Source: Shinella kummerowiae
Lineage (GTDB): Bacteria; Pseudomonadota; Alphaproteobacteria; Rhizobiales; Rhizobiaceae
Assembly (NCBI RefSeq): GCF_009827055.1
Contig: NZ_WUMK01000001.1
Coordinates: 62,001-126,000 of the forward strand
DNA length: 64,000 bases
Reading direction: 5' to 3'
Below are positions 10,102 to 18,699 of the stretch, in pieces. Each line of letters begins with the position of its first letter. Within the stretch, counting starts at the first letter, position 1. Below the pieces are notes generated by a model. That model was not told the origin of the DNA and searched no databases. It saw only the letters and a list, made by a program, of their open reading frames with translations. The translations under genes were made by a program, and so were the position numbers.

Positions 10102-10929
10102 TCAGGCGGGCGGCGCGTAGCGCACGAAGGCGAATTCCGCACCGTCCGGCGACCAGTTCGGCACGTTCATCGTGCCCTGCCCACCGAAAAGTTCAAACAG
10201 AATCCGTGCGTTGCCGCCGTCCATGTCCATCAGGCGCAGGCGCACATCGAGATCACGCGGGTGATCGAAAACCTCGCCATCATAAGAAAGCACGAGCAGG
10301 TGCCGGCCGTCGGGCGAAGGATGCGGGAACCAGTCGCCATAGGGGCTGTCGGTGATGCGCGTCGGCTCGCTGCCATCCGGACGGACCCGCCAGATCTGCA
10401 TGCGTCCGGTGCGGCTGGAATTGAAGTAGATCCAGTCTCCATCCGCGGAATAATCCGGCCCGTCATTGCGCCCTTCACCGAAGGTCAGGCGCCGCTCCTT
10501 ACCACCGGCGACCGGGATGGTGTAGATGTCGAAGACATTGTCGCGAATGCCGCAATAGGCGAATGTTTCACCATCCGGCGACCAGCCGTGCCAGTAGGAC
10601 GGCAGGTTCGGCGTTACCAGCCGCGGCGTGCCGCCCCCGGCCGGCAGCACGTAGATCGCAGACTTGCCGAATTCGACCTTGTCGCTGATGGCGAGCAGCC
10701 GGCCATCCGGGGAAAGCCCGTGGTCGTTGTTGCAAAGGGTCGCAAAGCCCGTGTCGATCTGCACGGGTTCGCCGCCATCGAGTGAAAGGCGATAGAGCAG
10801 CCCGCCACCGTTGATGACGAGGAAACGCCCATCGCGTGAAAAATTCGGCGCCTCGACGAGCCGCTCCGTCTGCCACACGACCCGTGTCTCGCGTGTAACG
10901 ATATTGTAGATCTCGACGGAACTGCGCAT
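10102..10929 (-). CDS. TolB-like beta-propeller protein (PD40 repeats)
   Basis: 275-aa beta-propeller. At least five PD40/TolB repeats are visible as recurring APNFSRDGRFL, HGLSPDGRLLAISD, HGWSPDGETFAY, PDYSADGDWIYFNS, HPSPDGRHLLVLS and PNWSPDGAEFAFV. Unlike TolB it has no signal peptide, so it is probably cytoplasmic. Relatives are annotated as TolB family or dipeptidyl-peptidase-like proteins, but there is no peptidase domain here. It is the last gene of a minus-strand operon, 23 bp after the small membrane protein, with AGGAGAAG before ATG 10929. Function unknown; a binding role is inference. Confidence 0.78.
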   Translation of the reverse strand: MRSSVEIYNIVTRETRVVWQTERLVEAPNFSRDGRFLVINGGGLLYRLSLDGGEPVQIDTGFATLCNNDHGLSPDGRLLAISDKVEFGKSAIYVLPAGGGTPRLVTPNLPSYWHGWSPDGETFAYCGIRDNVFDIYTIPVAGGKERRLTFGEGRNDGPDYSADGDWIYFNSSRTGRMQIWRVRPDGSEPTRITDSPYGDWFPHPSPDGRHLLVLSYDGEVFDHPRDLDVRLRLMDMDGGNARILFELFGGQGTMNVPNWSPDGAEFAFVRYAPPA

Positions 10930-10937
10930 GCCTTCTC

Positions 10938-10964
10938 CTGTCGTTACTGTCGTTACTGTCGCTC
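10938..10964. repeat. Three short 9-bp direct repeats at a gene junction
   Basis: CTGTCGTTA occurs twice in tandem, followed by a third degenerate copy CTGTCGCTC. On the minus strand this gives two in-frame TAA stops nine bases apart at the end of the small membrane protein gene. The spacer then carries the ribosome site of the next gene. It is probably a slippage product. Confidence 0.6.
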
Positions 10965-11279
10965 GTCGACCGTCGGCAACAGCTTCCGACAGATCGATTG
11001 CATCATCACGAAATTGCTGTGGTCACGCCAAGTCGAAACGAAACCCCAGGCCAGCAACAAAAGCATGCAGATGAAGGCCACGCCGGTGATGACGAGGCTG
11101 CCGGTCGCAAGCCCGTAGGCGCCGAACACTGCCGGCGTCGCGAAATAGGCGACCTGCGCCGAAACCTGCCGGCCCGCCGATACGTCGCTCAGCGACCACA
11201 AGCGGATGAGCCTGATTTCCTCCGGTGTGAACTCCGGGCGGTTTTCGCCACCGCCCGGCTCGCCGGCGCGCGCCTCCAT
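10953..11279 (-). CDS. Small two-helix membrane protein of unknown function
   Basis: 108-aa protein not assigned to a known family. Residues 1-40 are hydrophilic (EFTPEEIRLIRLWSLSDVSA); two hydrophobic stretches follow (VAYFATPAVFGAYGLATGSL and VITGVAFICMLLLLAWGFVS), then a short polar tail. It starts 3 bp after the nadE stop, with GGTAGGAT before ATG 11279, and is followed by the beta-propeller gene, so the three genes are probably co-transcribed. No functional link to NAD synthesis is visible. Confidence 0.72.
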   Translation of the reverse strand: MEARAGEPGGGENRPEFTPEEIRLIRLWSLSDVSAGRQVSAQVAYFATPAVFGAYGLATGSLVITGVAFICMLLLLAWGFVSTWRDHSNFVMMQSICRKLLPTVDERQ

Positions 11280-11282
11280 ATC

Positions 11283-12962
11283 CTACCCCCGATCCCGGAA
11301 CCGGTTGGTGATCGGATAGCGGCGATCACGGCCAAAGTTCTTCTTGGTGATTTTGACGCCCGGCGCCGATTGCCGGCGCTTGTATTCCGCGATGTAGAGC
11401 AGGTGCTCGATGCGGTGCACGGTCGCCTCGCCATGGCCACGCGCGACGATTTCCTCCGTGCTCATCTCCTTTTCGACGAGGCATTCGAGAATGTCGTCGA
11501 GCACCGGATAGGGCGGCAGCGAATCCTGGTCGGTCTGGTTGGGACGAAGCTCGGCCGATGGCGCCTTGTCGATGATGTTTTTCGGGATCACCTCGCCCGT
11601 CGGGCCGAGTGCGCCCGGCGGCGTGTGTTCGTTGCGCCAGCGCGACAGCGCATAGACCTGCATCTTGTAGAGGTCCTTGATCGGGTTGAAGCCGCCGTTC
11701 ATGTCGCCGTAGAGCGTGGCGTAACCGACCGACATTTCCGACTTGTTGCCGGTGGTGACGACCATCGAGCCGAACTTGTTGGAAATGGCCATGAGGATCG
11801 TGCCGCGCGTGCGGCTCTGCAGGTTTTCTTCCGTGATGCCTTCTTCCGTTCCTTCGAAGGTTTCCGAAAGCGCAGAGAGGAAACCCGCCACCGGCGCCTC
11901 GATCGGCACGATGTCGTAGCGGCAGCCGAGCAGCTTGGCGCAATCCGCCGCGTCCTTCAGCGAATCCTTCGAGGTATAGCGGTAAGGCAGCATCACGCAG
12001 CGCACCCGCTCCTCGCCCAGCGCATCGACGGCGATCGCCGCGCAGATCGCCGAATCGATACCGCCCGACAGGCCGAGCACGACGTTCTTGAAACCGTTCT
12101 TGTTGACGTAGTCGCGGAAGCCGAGCAGGCAGGCGCGGTAATCCGCCTCCTCCTTCTCCGGAATGCGCGACATCGGCCCACCGTCGCAAACCCAGCCATC
12201 ACTGTGTTTTTTCCAGGTGGTGAGGGCAATCGTCTCCTCGAACTGGCTCATCTGAAAGGCCAGCGCCTTGTCGGCGTTGAAAGCAAAGCTCGCGCCGTCG
12301 AAGACGAGTTCGTCCTGGCCGCCGAGCTGGTTGGCGTAGAGCAGCGGCAGGCCGGTCTCGATGACCTGCTTCAGCGCCACCTGATGGCGGATATCGACCT
12401 TGCCGCGATAATAGGGCGAGCCGTTCGGCGAGAGCAGGATTTCCGCCCCGCTTTCCGCCAGAGTCTCGCAGACGCCAAGGTCACCCCAGATGTCCTCGCA
12501 GATCGGAATGCCGAGGCGGACGCCGCGGAAATTCACCGGACCGGGCATCGCGCCCTGGTCGAAGACGCGCTTTTCGTCGAACTCACCGTAATTCGGCAGA
12601 TCCACCTTGTCGCGCACGGCAATCACCTTGCCGCCATCGAGCACGGCGACGGCATTGTAGCGCCCCGACTCATCCTGCCGTGGAAAGCCGATGATGACGC
12701 CGGGGCCACCGTCGGCCGTGTCTGCGGCGAGGTCGTCGATGGCGCGCCGGCAGGTGTTCAGGAACGCGGGCTTCAGCACCAGATCCTCCGGCGGATAGCC
12801 GGAGACGAAGAGTTCCGTCAGGAGAAGCAGGTCGGCACCTTGCCGGGCCGCGTCCTCGCGGGCGGCACGCGCCTTGGCGAGGTTGCCGGCGACGTCGCCG
12901 ACGGTCGGGTTCAATTGCGCGACGGCGATGCGCAGTGTTGCCTTTTCAGTCTGGGAAGTCAT
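11283..12962 (-). CDS. nadE: Glutamine-dependent NAD+ synthetase
   Basis: 559-aa two-domain enzyme that converts nicotinate adenine dinucleotide to NAD+, using ammonia released from glutamine. The N-terminal nitrilase-type glutaminase has the triad Glu50 (LLLLTELFVSGYPPEDL), Lys119 (VRDKVDLPNYGEFDE) and Cys155 (GIPICEDIWG). The C-terminal synthetase has the ATP loop LGLSGGIDSAICAA (SGGIDS at 299-304) and the late motif ELRPNQTDQDSLPPY. Start chosen at ATG 12962 (MTSQTEKATLRIAVAQ), where homology begins; the frame is open further upstream but with no ribosome site. First gene of an operon with the small membrane protein and the beta-propeller protein. Confidence 0.96.
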   Translation of the reverse strand: MTSQTEKATLRIAVAQLNPTVGDVAGNLAKARAAREDAARQGADLLLLTELFVSGYPPEDLVLKPAFLNTCRRAIDDLAADTADGGPGVIIGFPRQDESGRYNAVAVLDGGKVIAVRDKVDLPNYGEFDEKRVFDQGAMPGPVNFRGVRLGIPICEDIWGDLGVCETLAESGAEILLSPNGSPYYRGKVDIRHQVALKQVIETGLPLLYANQLGGQDELVFDGASFAFNADKALAFQMSQFEETIALTTWKKHSDGWVCDGGPMSRIPEKEEADYRACLLGFRDYVNKNGFKNVVLGLSGGIDSAICAAIAVDALGEERVRCVMLPYRYTSKDSLKDAADCAKLLGCRYDIVPIEAPVAGFLSALSETFEGTEEGITEENLQSRTRGTILMAISNKFGSMVVTTGNKSEMSVGYATLYGDMNGGFNPIKDLYKMQVYALSRWRNEHTPPGALGPTGEVIPKNIIDKAPSAELRPNQTDQDSLPPYPVLDDILECLVEKEMSTEEIVARGHGEATVHRIEHLLYIAEYKRRQSAPGVKITKKNFGRDRRYPITNRFRDRG

Positions 12963-12983
12963 GTCTGCGGACCCGTTTCCTTC

Positions 12984-13087
12984 AGAGCAATTCCAGCAAA
13001 ACTGTTGGGCGGCTTTGCATCCGGAGTTGCGTAAAAACATCGAGACAGGGCGTTTCCGCGCTTCAGGGAAAGCGGAAAATGCCCTGG
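12984..13087. repeat. Rhizobial-type intergenic palindromic repeat upstream of nadE
   Basis: The segment beginning GAGCAATTCCAGCAAAACTG and ending CCGGAGTTGCGTAAAAAC (12984-13038) resembles an interspersed element I know from intergenic regions of Rhizobium/Agrobacterium genomes. Directly after it, CAGGGCGTTTCCGC pairs with GCGGAAAATGCCCTG to form a second hairpin (about 13046-13087). I see no second copy in this window. The rest of the 398-bp gap (12963-13360) shows no gene and no convincing promoter. Confidence 0.5.
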
Positions 13088-13360
13088 TGTCCGATCCTGC
13101 TGCCGCGCGTGGCTGCCGCACTCTCGAACGGTCGAGAAGCTGTTTAGAACATCACAAGCGCTTTGGGAATGAACCGCGACGCCGTTTGCGCGCGCATCGG
13201 CGCAAAACCCTCATTTTTCAGGAGGTTCCGTTGACCATTGCGGCAGTGCAACAGAGGGAACCAAAGCACCGGGAGAACGTTGCAGAAACCGTTCATCTCC
13301 TGTTCAAGATGACATCCGTATGACAGATAAACGAAACTTTTATGAAATCTGGAGACGGCC

Positions 13361-15289
13361 TTGGCCCTGTTCACCCCCGCAGCCGTGGCGGTCAATACCA
13401 CAGAAGGCCTGGCCGTCGAGGCCGGCTTTTTCGCGCGCCACATCAAGGCGCTCGCCGTATTGCGTTCGCTTGCCGTTTCCGGGCTTCTGGCGCTCCTGAC
13501 CGTCATCGTCATCGAGTTGATTACGCGCAGCTCAATCGCGCAGACGTGGATCTATTTCACCAATCTCGAACAGCCCGCCTGGACGACAACCGGCGTGTTC
13601 TTCCTGCTTTATCTCGCCATTGATGCGCTGATCGGTCGGCAGCACAAGGCCGTCCTGCTGGTATCTCCGCTTGTCATGCTGATGGGCGTCATTTCGCAGC
13701 AGAAGCAGGTTTTCCTCACCGATCCGCTCTACCCGACCGATCTGCTTTTCGGCCGGCAGATCATGGAACTGATGCCGGTGCTGGTGCAGGACCGACCATG
13801 GACCGCCGTGGGCCTCGCCCTTGCCGTCCTCGCTTCGGTCGTCGGCCTCATCAGCCTGTGGGTCTTCGCCTGGCGCCGCTTCCGTCCGCTGACCAGGAAA
13901 GAGCGCCTGACGCGGCTTGCCGTCGCGCTGCCGCTGCTCGCCGGCTTCGTCTCGATCATGGACTACAACGAATTCTCCTGGGTCCGTGACCGGCTCAAGG
14001 TGTTCCCGATCATGTGGGACCAGGCGGAAAACTATCGCCACAACGGCTTCACGATGGCCTTTGCCATCAACCTGCCGATGGCCAACGTGCAGGCGCCCTC
14101 CGGCTACATGATCGACGCGATCGACAAGATTCCGTCAAAGCCCATGCCGGTCGGCACGACGCACCGCTCCAAGCCCGATGTCATCGTCGTCATGAGCGAA
14201 TCGCTCTGGGACCCGACGCGCCTTGAGACGGTAAAGCTCTCGGCCGATCCGATGCCGGTGATCCGCGAAAACCAGAGCGGCGGCGTGTTCTCGCCGGAGT
14301 TCGGCGGCCTGACGGCAAACGTCGAGTTCGAGGCGCTGACGGGCTTTTCCAACGCCTTCCTGCCGACAGGCAGCATTCCCTACCAGCAATATGTGCGCAA
14401 GCCGATCCCGTCGCTTGCCACCTTCTTCCGGGCGGAAGGCTATACGGCGCGCGCCATCCATCCATTCTCCGGCTGGTTCTGGAACCGCTCGAGTGTCTAC
14501 AAGGCCTTTGGTTTCCAGACCTTCAAGGACGTCGACAAGATGCCGCCGCTGGCAAAACGCGGCAACTTCACCTCGGACGAGGCGCTGACCAAGGAGATCA
14601 TTCGCCAGGCCGATATGCAGGAAGATCCGTTCTTCTTCTTCACCGTGACGCTGCAGGGCCATGGCCCCTATGACGACGGCCGCTACGCGAAGACCGACAT
14701 CGACGTCGAAAGCAAGCTGGATGCACGCGATACCCGCATGCTCGCGAGCTATGCACAGGGCGTGAAGGAAGCGGACAGCAGCCTGAAAATGCTGATGGAC
14801 TGGGCGAAGGAACGCGACCGCGAAACGATCATCGTCGTTTTCGGCGACCACCTGCCGCCGCTCAACACGGTCTACCAGAATTCCGGCTACATGCAGGGCA
14901 TCACCGCCTCGCGCAAGGGCACGCCCGAGCAGATGCAGAAGGAGCACGAGACGCCGCTCGTCATCTGGTCGAACAAGACCGGCGTGGAAAAGGACGTCGG
15001 CACGATCAGCCCGGCCTTCCTTTCCTATTTCATCCTCAAGGAAGCCGGCTTCGAACATCCCTACTACACCGGCTTCCTGGGTGCTGTGCACGACAAGCTG
15101 CGCGTTATCGACCGCTACATGCTGATCGACGCCAAGGGCAACGGCACGGCCGGCTGGGCCCGCAAGAAGACCATCGACCCGCTGGTACGCGACTTCCGTT
15201 TCCTGCAGCACGACATCATGTTCGGCAAACAATACGGCCTGGAACGTTTCTTCAATTCCCATGCGGAACTGATGGCGGCGGGCTTCTGA
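13361..15289 (+). CDS. LtaS-like membrane sulfatase-fold enzyme (probable phosphoglycerol transferase)
   Basis: 642-aa inner-membrane protein. Five hydrophobic segments lie in the first 200 residues (about 34-54, 76-91, 97-112, 147-170, 186-200), followed by a periplasmic alkaline-phosphatase-superfamily domain. The LtaS catalytic pattern is visible: Glu280 (VIVVMSESLWDP), the nucleophile Thr318 (GGLTANVEFEALTG), His367 with Trp374/Arg376 (IHPFSGWFWNRSS), His434 (LQGHGPYDD) and Asp496-His497 (VFGDHLPPL). Gram-negative relatives transfer phosphoglycerol or phosphoethanolamine to periplasmic glucans or lipids; modification of cyclic glucan is inference. The start is TTG 13361, with GGAG six bases upstream. 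Stands alone, followed by the DUF1003 gene. Confidence 0.85.
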   Translation: MALFTPAAVAVNTTEGLAVEAGFFARHIKALAVLRSLAVSGLLALLTVIVIELITRSSIAQTWIYFTNLEQPAWTTTGVFFLLYLAIDALIGRQHKAVLLVSPLVMLMGVISQQKQVFLTDPLYPTDLLFGRQIMELMPVLVQDRPWTAVGLALAVLASVVGLISLWVFAWRRFRPLTRKERLTRLAVALPLLAGFVSIMDYNEFSWVRDRLKVFPIMWDQAENYRHNGFTMAFAINLPMANVQAPSGYMIDAIDKIPSKPMPVGTTHRSKPDVIVVMSESLWDPTRLETVKLSADPMPVIRENQSGGVFSPEFGGLTANVEFEALTGFSNAFLPTGSIPYQQYVRKPIPSLATFFRAEGYTARAIHPFSGWFWNRSSVYKAFGFQTFKDVDKMPPLAKRGNFTSDEALTKEIIRQADMQEDPFFFFTVTLQGHGPYDDGRYAKTDIDVESKLDARDTRMLASYAQGVKEADSSLKMLMDWAKERDRETIIVVFGDHLPPLNTVYQNSGYMQGITASRKGTPEQMQKEHETPLVIWSNKTGVEKDVGTISPAFLSYFILKEAGFEHPYYTGFLGAVHDKLRVIDRYMLIDAKGNGTAGWARKKTIDPLVRDFRFLQHDIMFGKQYGLERFFNSHAELMAAGF

Positions 15290-15314
15290 CAAACGGCCCA
15301 ACCGCGCTAGGCTA

Positions 15315-15340
15315 GGGCTCCGATTCCCTTTCCGGAGCCC
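15315..15340 (+). promoter_or_regulatory. Hairpin enclosing the ribosome-binding site of the DUF1003 gene
   Basis: GGGCTCCG (15315-15322) pairs perfectly with CGGAGCCC (15333-15340) around a 10-nt loop. The GGAG inside the second arm is the only ribosome-binding candidate for ATG 15346. The stem ends 5 nt before the start codon. It could block initiation, or be the terminator of the preceding gene placed very late. Confidence 0.5.
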
Positions 15341-15345
15341 CGGCC

Positions 15346-15873
15346 ATGAGACCTTTCGACGACGCTGCGCAAATCCTCTTCGGCAAACCCGCCGACGACC
15401 TCGACGAGACTGAACGCGACGTCCTTCTCCACTCCCGGGAGGGGCGAATCCTGTCGCAGGACAGGAACGTCGCATACCAATCGAAACAGTCGGTCGGTGA
15501 GCGCATTGCCGACGGCATTGCCCGCGTCGGCGGCTCATGGGCGTTCATCATCGGCTTCCTGGTGTTTCTCGTCCTGTGGACGGTCGTGAACACAATCGTG
15601 CTTTCGCGCGAAGCCTTCGACCCCTACCCCTTCATCTTCCTCAATCTCGTGCTGTCCATGCTCGCCGCCCTCCAGGCGCCCATCATCATGATGTCGCAGA
15701 ACCGCCAGGCCGCACGCGACCGTTTCGAAGCCTCCAAGGATTACGAAGTCAATCTGAAGGCTGAGATCGAGCTGATGGCGCTGCATCACAAGATCGACAC
15801 GCATTTCCTCGACGAGATCGCCGCGTTGAAGTCGGAGGTTTTGCGCCTCCAGGATGTACTTCGGCAAAATTGA
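15346..15873 (+). CDS. DUF1003 family membrane protein
   Basis: 175-aa two-helix membrane protein. The family signature is clear: LSQDRNVAYQSKQSVGERIA then DGIARVGGSWAFIIGF and PYPFIFLNLVLSMLAALQAP with IIMMSQNRQAARDR. Helices are about residues 64-84 and 97-118. The C-terminal 55 residues are charged and probably coiled coil (LKAEIELMALHHKIDTHFLD). Function is unknown; some relatives have been linked to magnesium or cation homeostasis, which I treat as unproven here. The ribosome site is buried in a hairpin. Confidence 0.88.
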   Translation: MRPFDDAAQILFGKPADDLDETERDVLLHSREGRILSQDRNVAYQSKQSVGERIADGIARVGGSWAFIIGFLVFLVLWTVVNTIVLSREAFDPYPFIFLNLVLSMLAALQAPIIMMSQNRQAARDRFEASKDYEVNLKAEIELMALHHKIDTHFLDEIAALKSEVLRLQDVLRQN

Positions 15874-16021
15874 ATATTTCACCGACACAACTTTCGCTAT
15901 ACGCTACTTTCGGCTGAGCAATCTATAGAAGAAATTAAGATTCGGGGCGCACGATAAAAGTGCATCCACAACCTGGATGCGGGAAAACATTGCCGTCAGA
16001 CAATCCCAAGGAGGAGATGTC

Positions 16022-16444
16022 ATGCACGCCCTGTCCCGTCTGTCTAAGGATCGTGCCGGAACTTCGGCATTGGAATTCGCGATTATCGCGCCCCTGTTCT
16101 TCCTCGCGCTCTTCACCCTGATCGCCTATGGGGTCTATCTGAGCGTCACCCATTCGGTGCAGCAGATCGCCGCCGATGCCGCCCGAACGGCGGTCGCGGG
16201 CCTCAACCCCGCCGAGCGCGTCACGCTCGTCAACCGCTACCTCACTGCCTCCCAGCTCGACTACTCCTTCATCAACCGCAGGAAGATAAAGGTCCTGGTC
16301 ACTGAGGACCCCAACAATCCGGACCAGTTCACCGTCACGATCTCCTATGATTCGAGCGATCTGCCGATCTGGAAGCTTTTCACCTTCGCGTTGCCGCAGG
16401 AGAAGATAGAGCGTTACGCCACCGTGCGCGTGGGAGGGTACTGA
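16022..16444 (+). CDS. TadE-like pilus assembly / pseudopilin protein
   Basis: 140-aa protein with a TadE N-terminus: a short basic leader, then the pseudopilin-like segment GTSALEFAIIAPLFFLALFT (residues 13-32), with the Glu typical of prepilin-type signals (TSALEF), and a soluble C-terminal half. ATG 16022 is preceded by AGGAGGAG. The gene is followed 2 bp later by a TadG-like gene. TadE and TadG are minor components of Flp/tight-adherence systems, but no tadA/B/C, cpa or flp gene is in the window, so this is an orphan pair. The export route and partners are unknown. Confidence 0.85.
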   Translation: MHALSRLSKDRAGTSALEFAIIAPLFFLALFTLIAYGVYLSVTHSVQQIAADAARTAVAGLNPAERVTLVNRYLTASQLDYSFINRRKIKVLVTEDPNNPDQFTVTISYDSSDLPIWKLFTFALPQEKIERYATVRVGGY

Positions 16445-16446
16445 TC

Positions 16447-18162
16447 ATGAAGCGCCCACAAGACCTTATCACCAACCGCTCCGGCAACATCGCCACGCTC
16501 GCCGCCCTCAGCCTGCCGTTGATCATCTTCTCGACGGCCATTGGCGTCGATTACGGCTACCTCACGGTGCAGCAGCGCCAGTTGCAGGCAACGGCCGATC
16601 TCGCCGCCATCGCCGCCGCCGCCAATGTCGTCGAAGCGGAAAAGGCGGCTGCGACCTATTTCGCACTCAACAACCTCTCCGTATCCGTCACCGGCAAGGA
16701 CGGCCTCGTCATTCCACCGGCAACGTCGGTGACGACGAAGTCCACGCAGGCGGCCGCCAAGGTTGAGCGCGGCCGCTACACGGCCGACCCCGATATCGCC
16801 CCCGAAGACCGCTTCAAGCCCGCCAGCACGGACGCCGATGCCGCCCGCGTGGTGCTGACGCGTCCCGGGGATCTCTTCCTCGCGTCAATGTTCGTGCCCA
16901 AACTGCCCGTGCTGACGGCGACCGGTTCGGCCTCGCGCACGAAGATCGCCGCCTTCTCGGTCGGCACACGGCTCGCCAGCCTGAATGATGGCATCCTGAA
17001 CGCGCTGCTCGGCAAACTTCTCGGCACCAACCTGTCGCTCAAGGTGATGGACTACCGCGCGCTGGTCGATGCCGACATTTCCATCCAGCCGTTCCTCAAG
17101 GCTATTGCAACCCAACTCAACCTCACAACCGCGACCTATGAAGAGGTGCTGAATGCCGGCGTTACCATGCCGCAGCTTCTCGCCTCCATGCGCGCCGTGC
17201 ATGGCCTCTCCGGCACGCTCAATTCGGCGCTGCGGTCGATCGAACAGGCGACTGCCAGCAGCAAGGTGAAACTGCCGCTCGCGCGCATCCTCAATCTCGA
17301 TCCGAAAAAAGGGCTTACGGTTGCAACCGGCGGCGATTGGGAAATGTCGATCAATGCGATGCAGATGATCTCGACAGCCGCGGCCCTCGCCAACGGCAAG
17401 AACCAGGTCGCCCTCAATGTCGGTGCGGCCATTCCCGGCCTCTCCACGGTCACCGTCAATCTGGCGATTGGCGAGCCGCCGGTCGAGACACCGGCCCATC
17501 GCCTTGGCGCGCCGGGCAGCGCCGTGCGCAGCGCCCAGACGAGGCTCGCCGTCGAAGTGAACATCGACGGCCTTTCTGCCCTTGCCGGCCTGAAGATAAA
17601 GCTGCCGCTCTATGTCGAGGTCGCCGCTTCCGAGGCGAAGCTTGCCGATATCCGCTGCCTCGGCGGCACGGCCGTCAATGCCAATGTCTCGGTCGATGCA
17701 GTTCCGGGCGTCGCGGAAATCGCGGTCGGCAAGGTCGATCCCAGCGTTCTCTCCGACTTTTCCGATGAGGCGCGCGTGGAAAAGGCCCGCATCATCGATT
17801 CCGGCGTGCTACGCATCGATGCAATCGCCCATGTCGAGGCTAAGAACCTCAGCAAAAGCCACCTCGCCTTCACCCCGACGGAAATTGCCGCCCGCACGGT
17901 CAAGACCGTATCGACGCGCGACACGCTGACCGCGACCACCAAGACGCTGCTGGAGAATCTCGATGTCGACATCCAGCTTCTCTTCCTCACTCTCGGCACG
18001 CCGAAGGTGATCACCGCCGCACTTGCCACGACGCTCGGCACGGTCACGCCAGCTATAGACGAGTTGCTCTACAACCTGCTGCTGGTCGTCGGCGTCAGGA
18101 TCGGCGAGGCCGATATCCGCGTCACGGGCGTACGCTGCCAGCGCCCTGCCCTCGTGCAGTGA
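16447..18162 (+). CDS. TadG-like protein with N-terminal pseudopilin-type anchor
   Basis: 571-aa protein. It opens with a basic leader and the TadG-type anchor NRSGNIATLAALSLPLIIFS (residues 10-29), followed by the typical VDYGYLTVQQRQLQATADLAA in which the protein leaves the membrane. The remaining 500 residues are Ala/Thr/Val-rich and probably extracytoplasmic, with cysteines only late (DIRCLGG; GVRCQRP close to the C-terminus). No von Willebrand domain or MIDAS motif, common in TadG, is evident. GGGAGGG precedes ATG 16447. Co-transcribed with the TadE-like gene. Confidence 0.82.
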   Translation: MKRPQDLITNRSGNIATLAALSLPLIIFSTAIGVDYGYLTVQQRQLQATADLAAIAAAANVVEAEKAAATYFALNNLSVSVTGKDGLVIPPATSVTTKSTQAAAKVERGRYTADPDIAPEDRFKPASTDADAARVVLTRPGDLFLASMFVPKLPVLTATGSASRTKIAAFSVGTRLASLNDGILNALLGKLLGTNLSLKVMDYRALVDADISIQPFLKAIATQLNLTTATYEEVLNAGVTMPQLLASMRAVHGLSGTLNSALRSIEQATASSKVKLPLARILNLDPKKGLTVATGGDWEMSINAMQMISTAAALANGKNQVALNVGAAIPGLSTVTVNLAIGEPPVETPAHRLGAPGSAVRSAQTRLAVEVNIDGLSALAGLKIKLPLYVEVAASEAKLADIRCLGGTAVNANVSVDAVPGVAEIAVGKVDPSVLSDFSDEARVEKARIIDSGVLRIDAIAHVEAKNLSKSHLAFTPTEIAARTVKTVSTRDTLTATTKTLLENLDVDIQLLFLTLGTPKVITAALATTLGTVTPAIDELLYNLLLVVGVRIGEADIRVTGVRCQRPALVQ

Positions 18163-18177
18163 ACGCGCCGGCGCGCC

Positions 18178-18573
18178 TTACCGGTTCTGGGCTAGCTGCG
18201 GCGCGTCGTCATCGATCTCGTAGTAGTCGCCCTTGTCGGCGCAGAAGATGTGCACGCCGATCTTCAGCCCGGTCGGCTGGTCGAAGGTGCCGGCCATGAG
18301 CGACGTGTGGCGCGAACCGTCGCCCTTCCAGAACAAGGCGGAGCCGCAGGTACGGCAGAAGCCCCGACCGGCGCTGTCGCTCGCCCTGTACCAGGTGACG
18401 TTCTCCCCGCCTTCTACGGTCAGGTCCTTATCGAGCACATCGATCGCGGCATAAAAATGCCCCGTCTGCCGGCGGCACTGGCTGCAATGACAAGCGACAA
18501 CCTCACGCAGCTCGCCGGACGTGCGAAACCGCACCGCGCCGCACAGGCAATGTCCCGTCCGTTCCTCGCCCAT
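18178..18573 (-). CDS. GFA family (glutathione-dependent formaldehyde-activating-like) zinc protein
   Basis: 131-aa Mss4-fold protein. The three cysteine clusters of the GFA family are all present: GHCLCGAVRF (Cys9, Cys11), ACHCSQCRRQTG (about 28-33) and FCRTCGSALFW (about 73-76), which together bind two zinc ions in structurally known members. The ribosome site GGGAGGGAAAAG precedes ATG 18573. The founding member was proposed to condense formaldehyde with glutathione, but most family members have no proven activity. It stands alone, 15 bp after the convergent TadG-like gene. Confidence 0.88.
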   Translation of the reverse strand: MGEERTGHCLCGAVRFRTSGELREVVACHCSQCRRQTGHFYAAIDVLDKDLTVEGGENVTWYRASDSAGRGFCRTCGSALFWKGDGSRHTSLMAGTFDQPTGLKIGVHIFCADKGDYYEIDDDAPQLAQNR

Positions 18574-18587
18574 ACTTTTCCCTCCCC

Positions 18588-18624
18588 AAACGAAAACCGG
18601 GCCAGCTTTGCCAGCCGGCCCGGT
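18588..18624 (-). terminator. Intrinsic terminator of the DAHP synthase gene
   Basis: Read on the minus strand, ACCGGGCC and GGCCCGGT form an 8-bp stem around a 13-nt loop, followed by TTTCGTTT. It lies about 75 bp beyond the DAHP synthase stop and 15 bp upstream of the GFA gene start. Confidence 0.75.
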
Positions 18625-18699
18625 CCTGTCAAATTCACATTCCTGAATGCTTGCATCAGCTCCGCTAATTTACGGAGACGAAGCATGAACGGAAAGAGA

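Noticed and set aside
13144..13512. 122-codon minus-strand frame upstream of the LtaS-like gene
   Set aside because: No ribosome site, no family resemblance, and it runs into the start of the LtaS-like gene.
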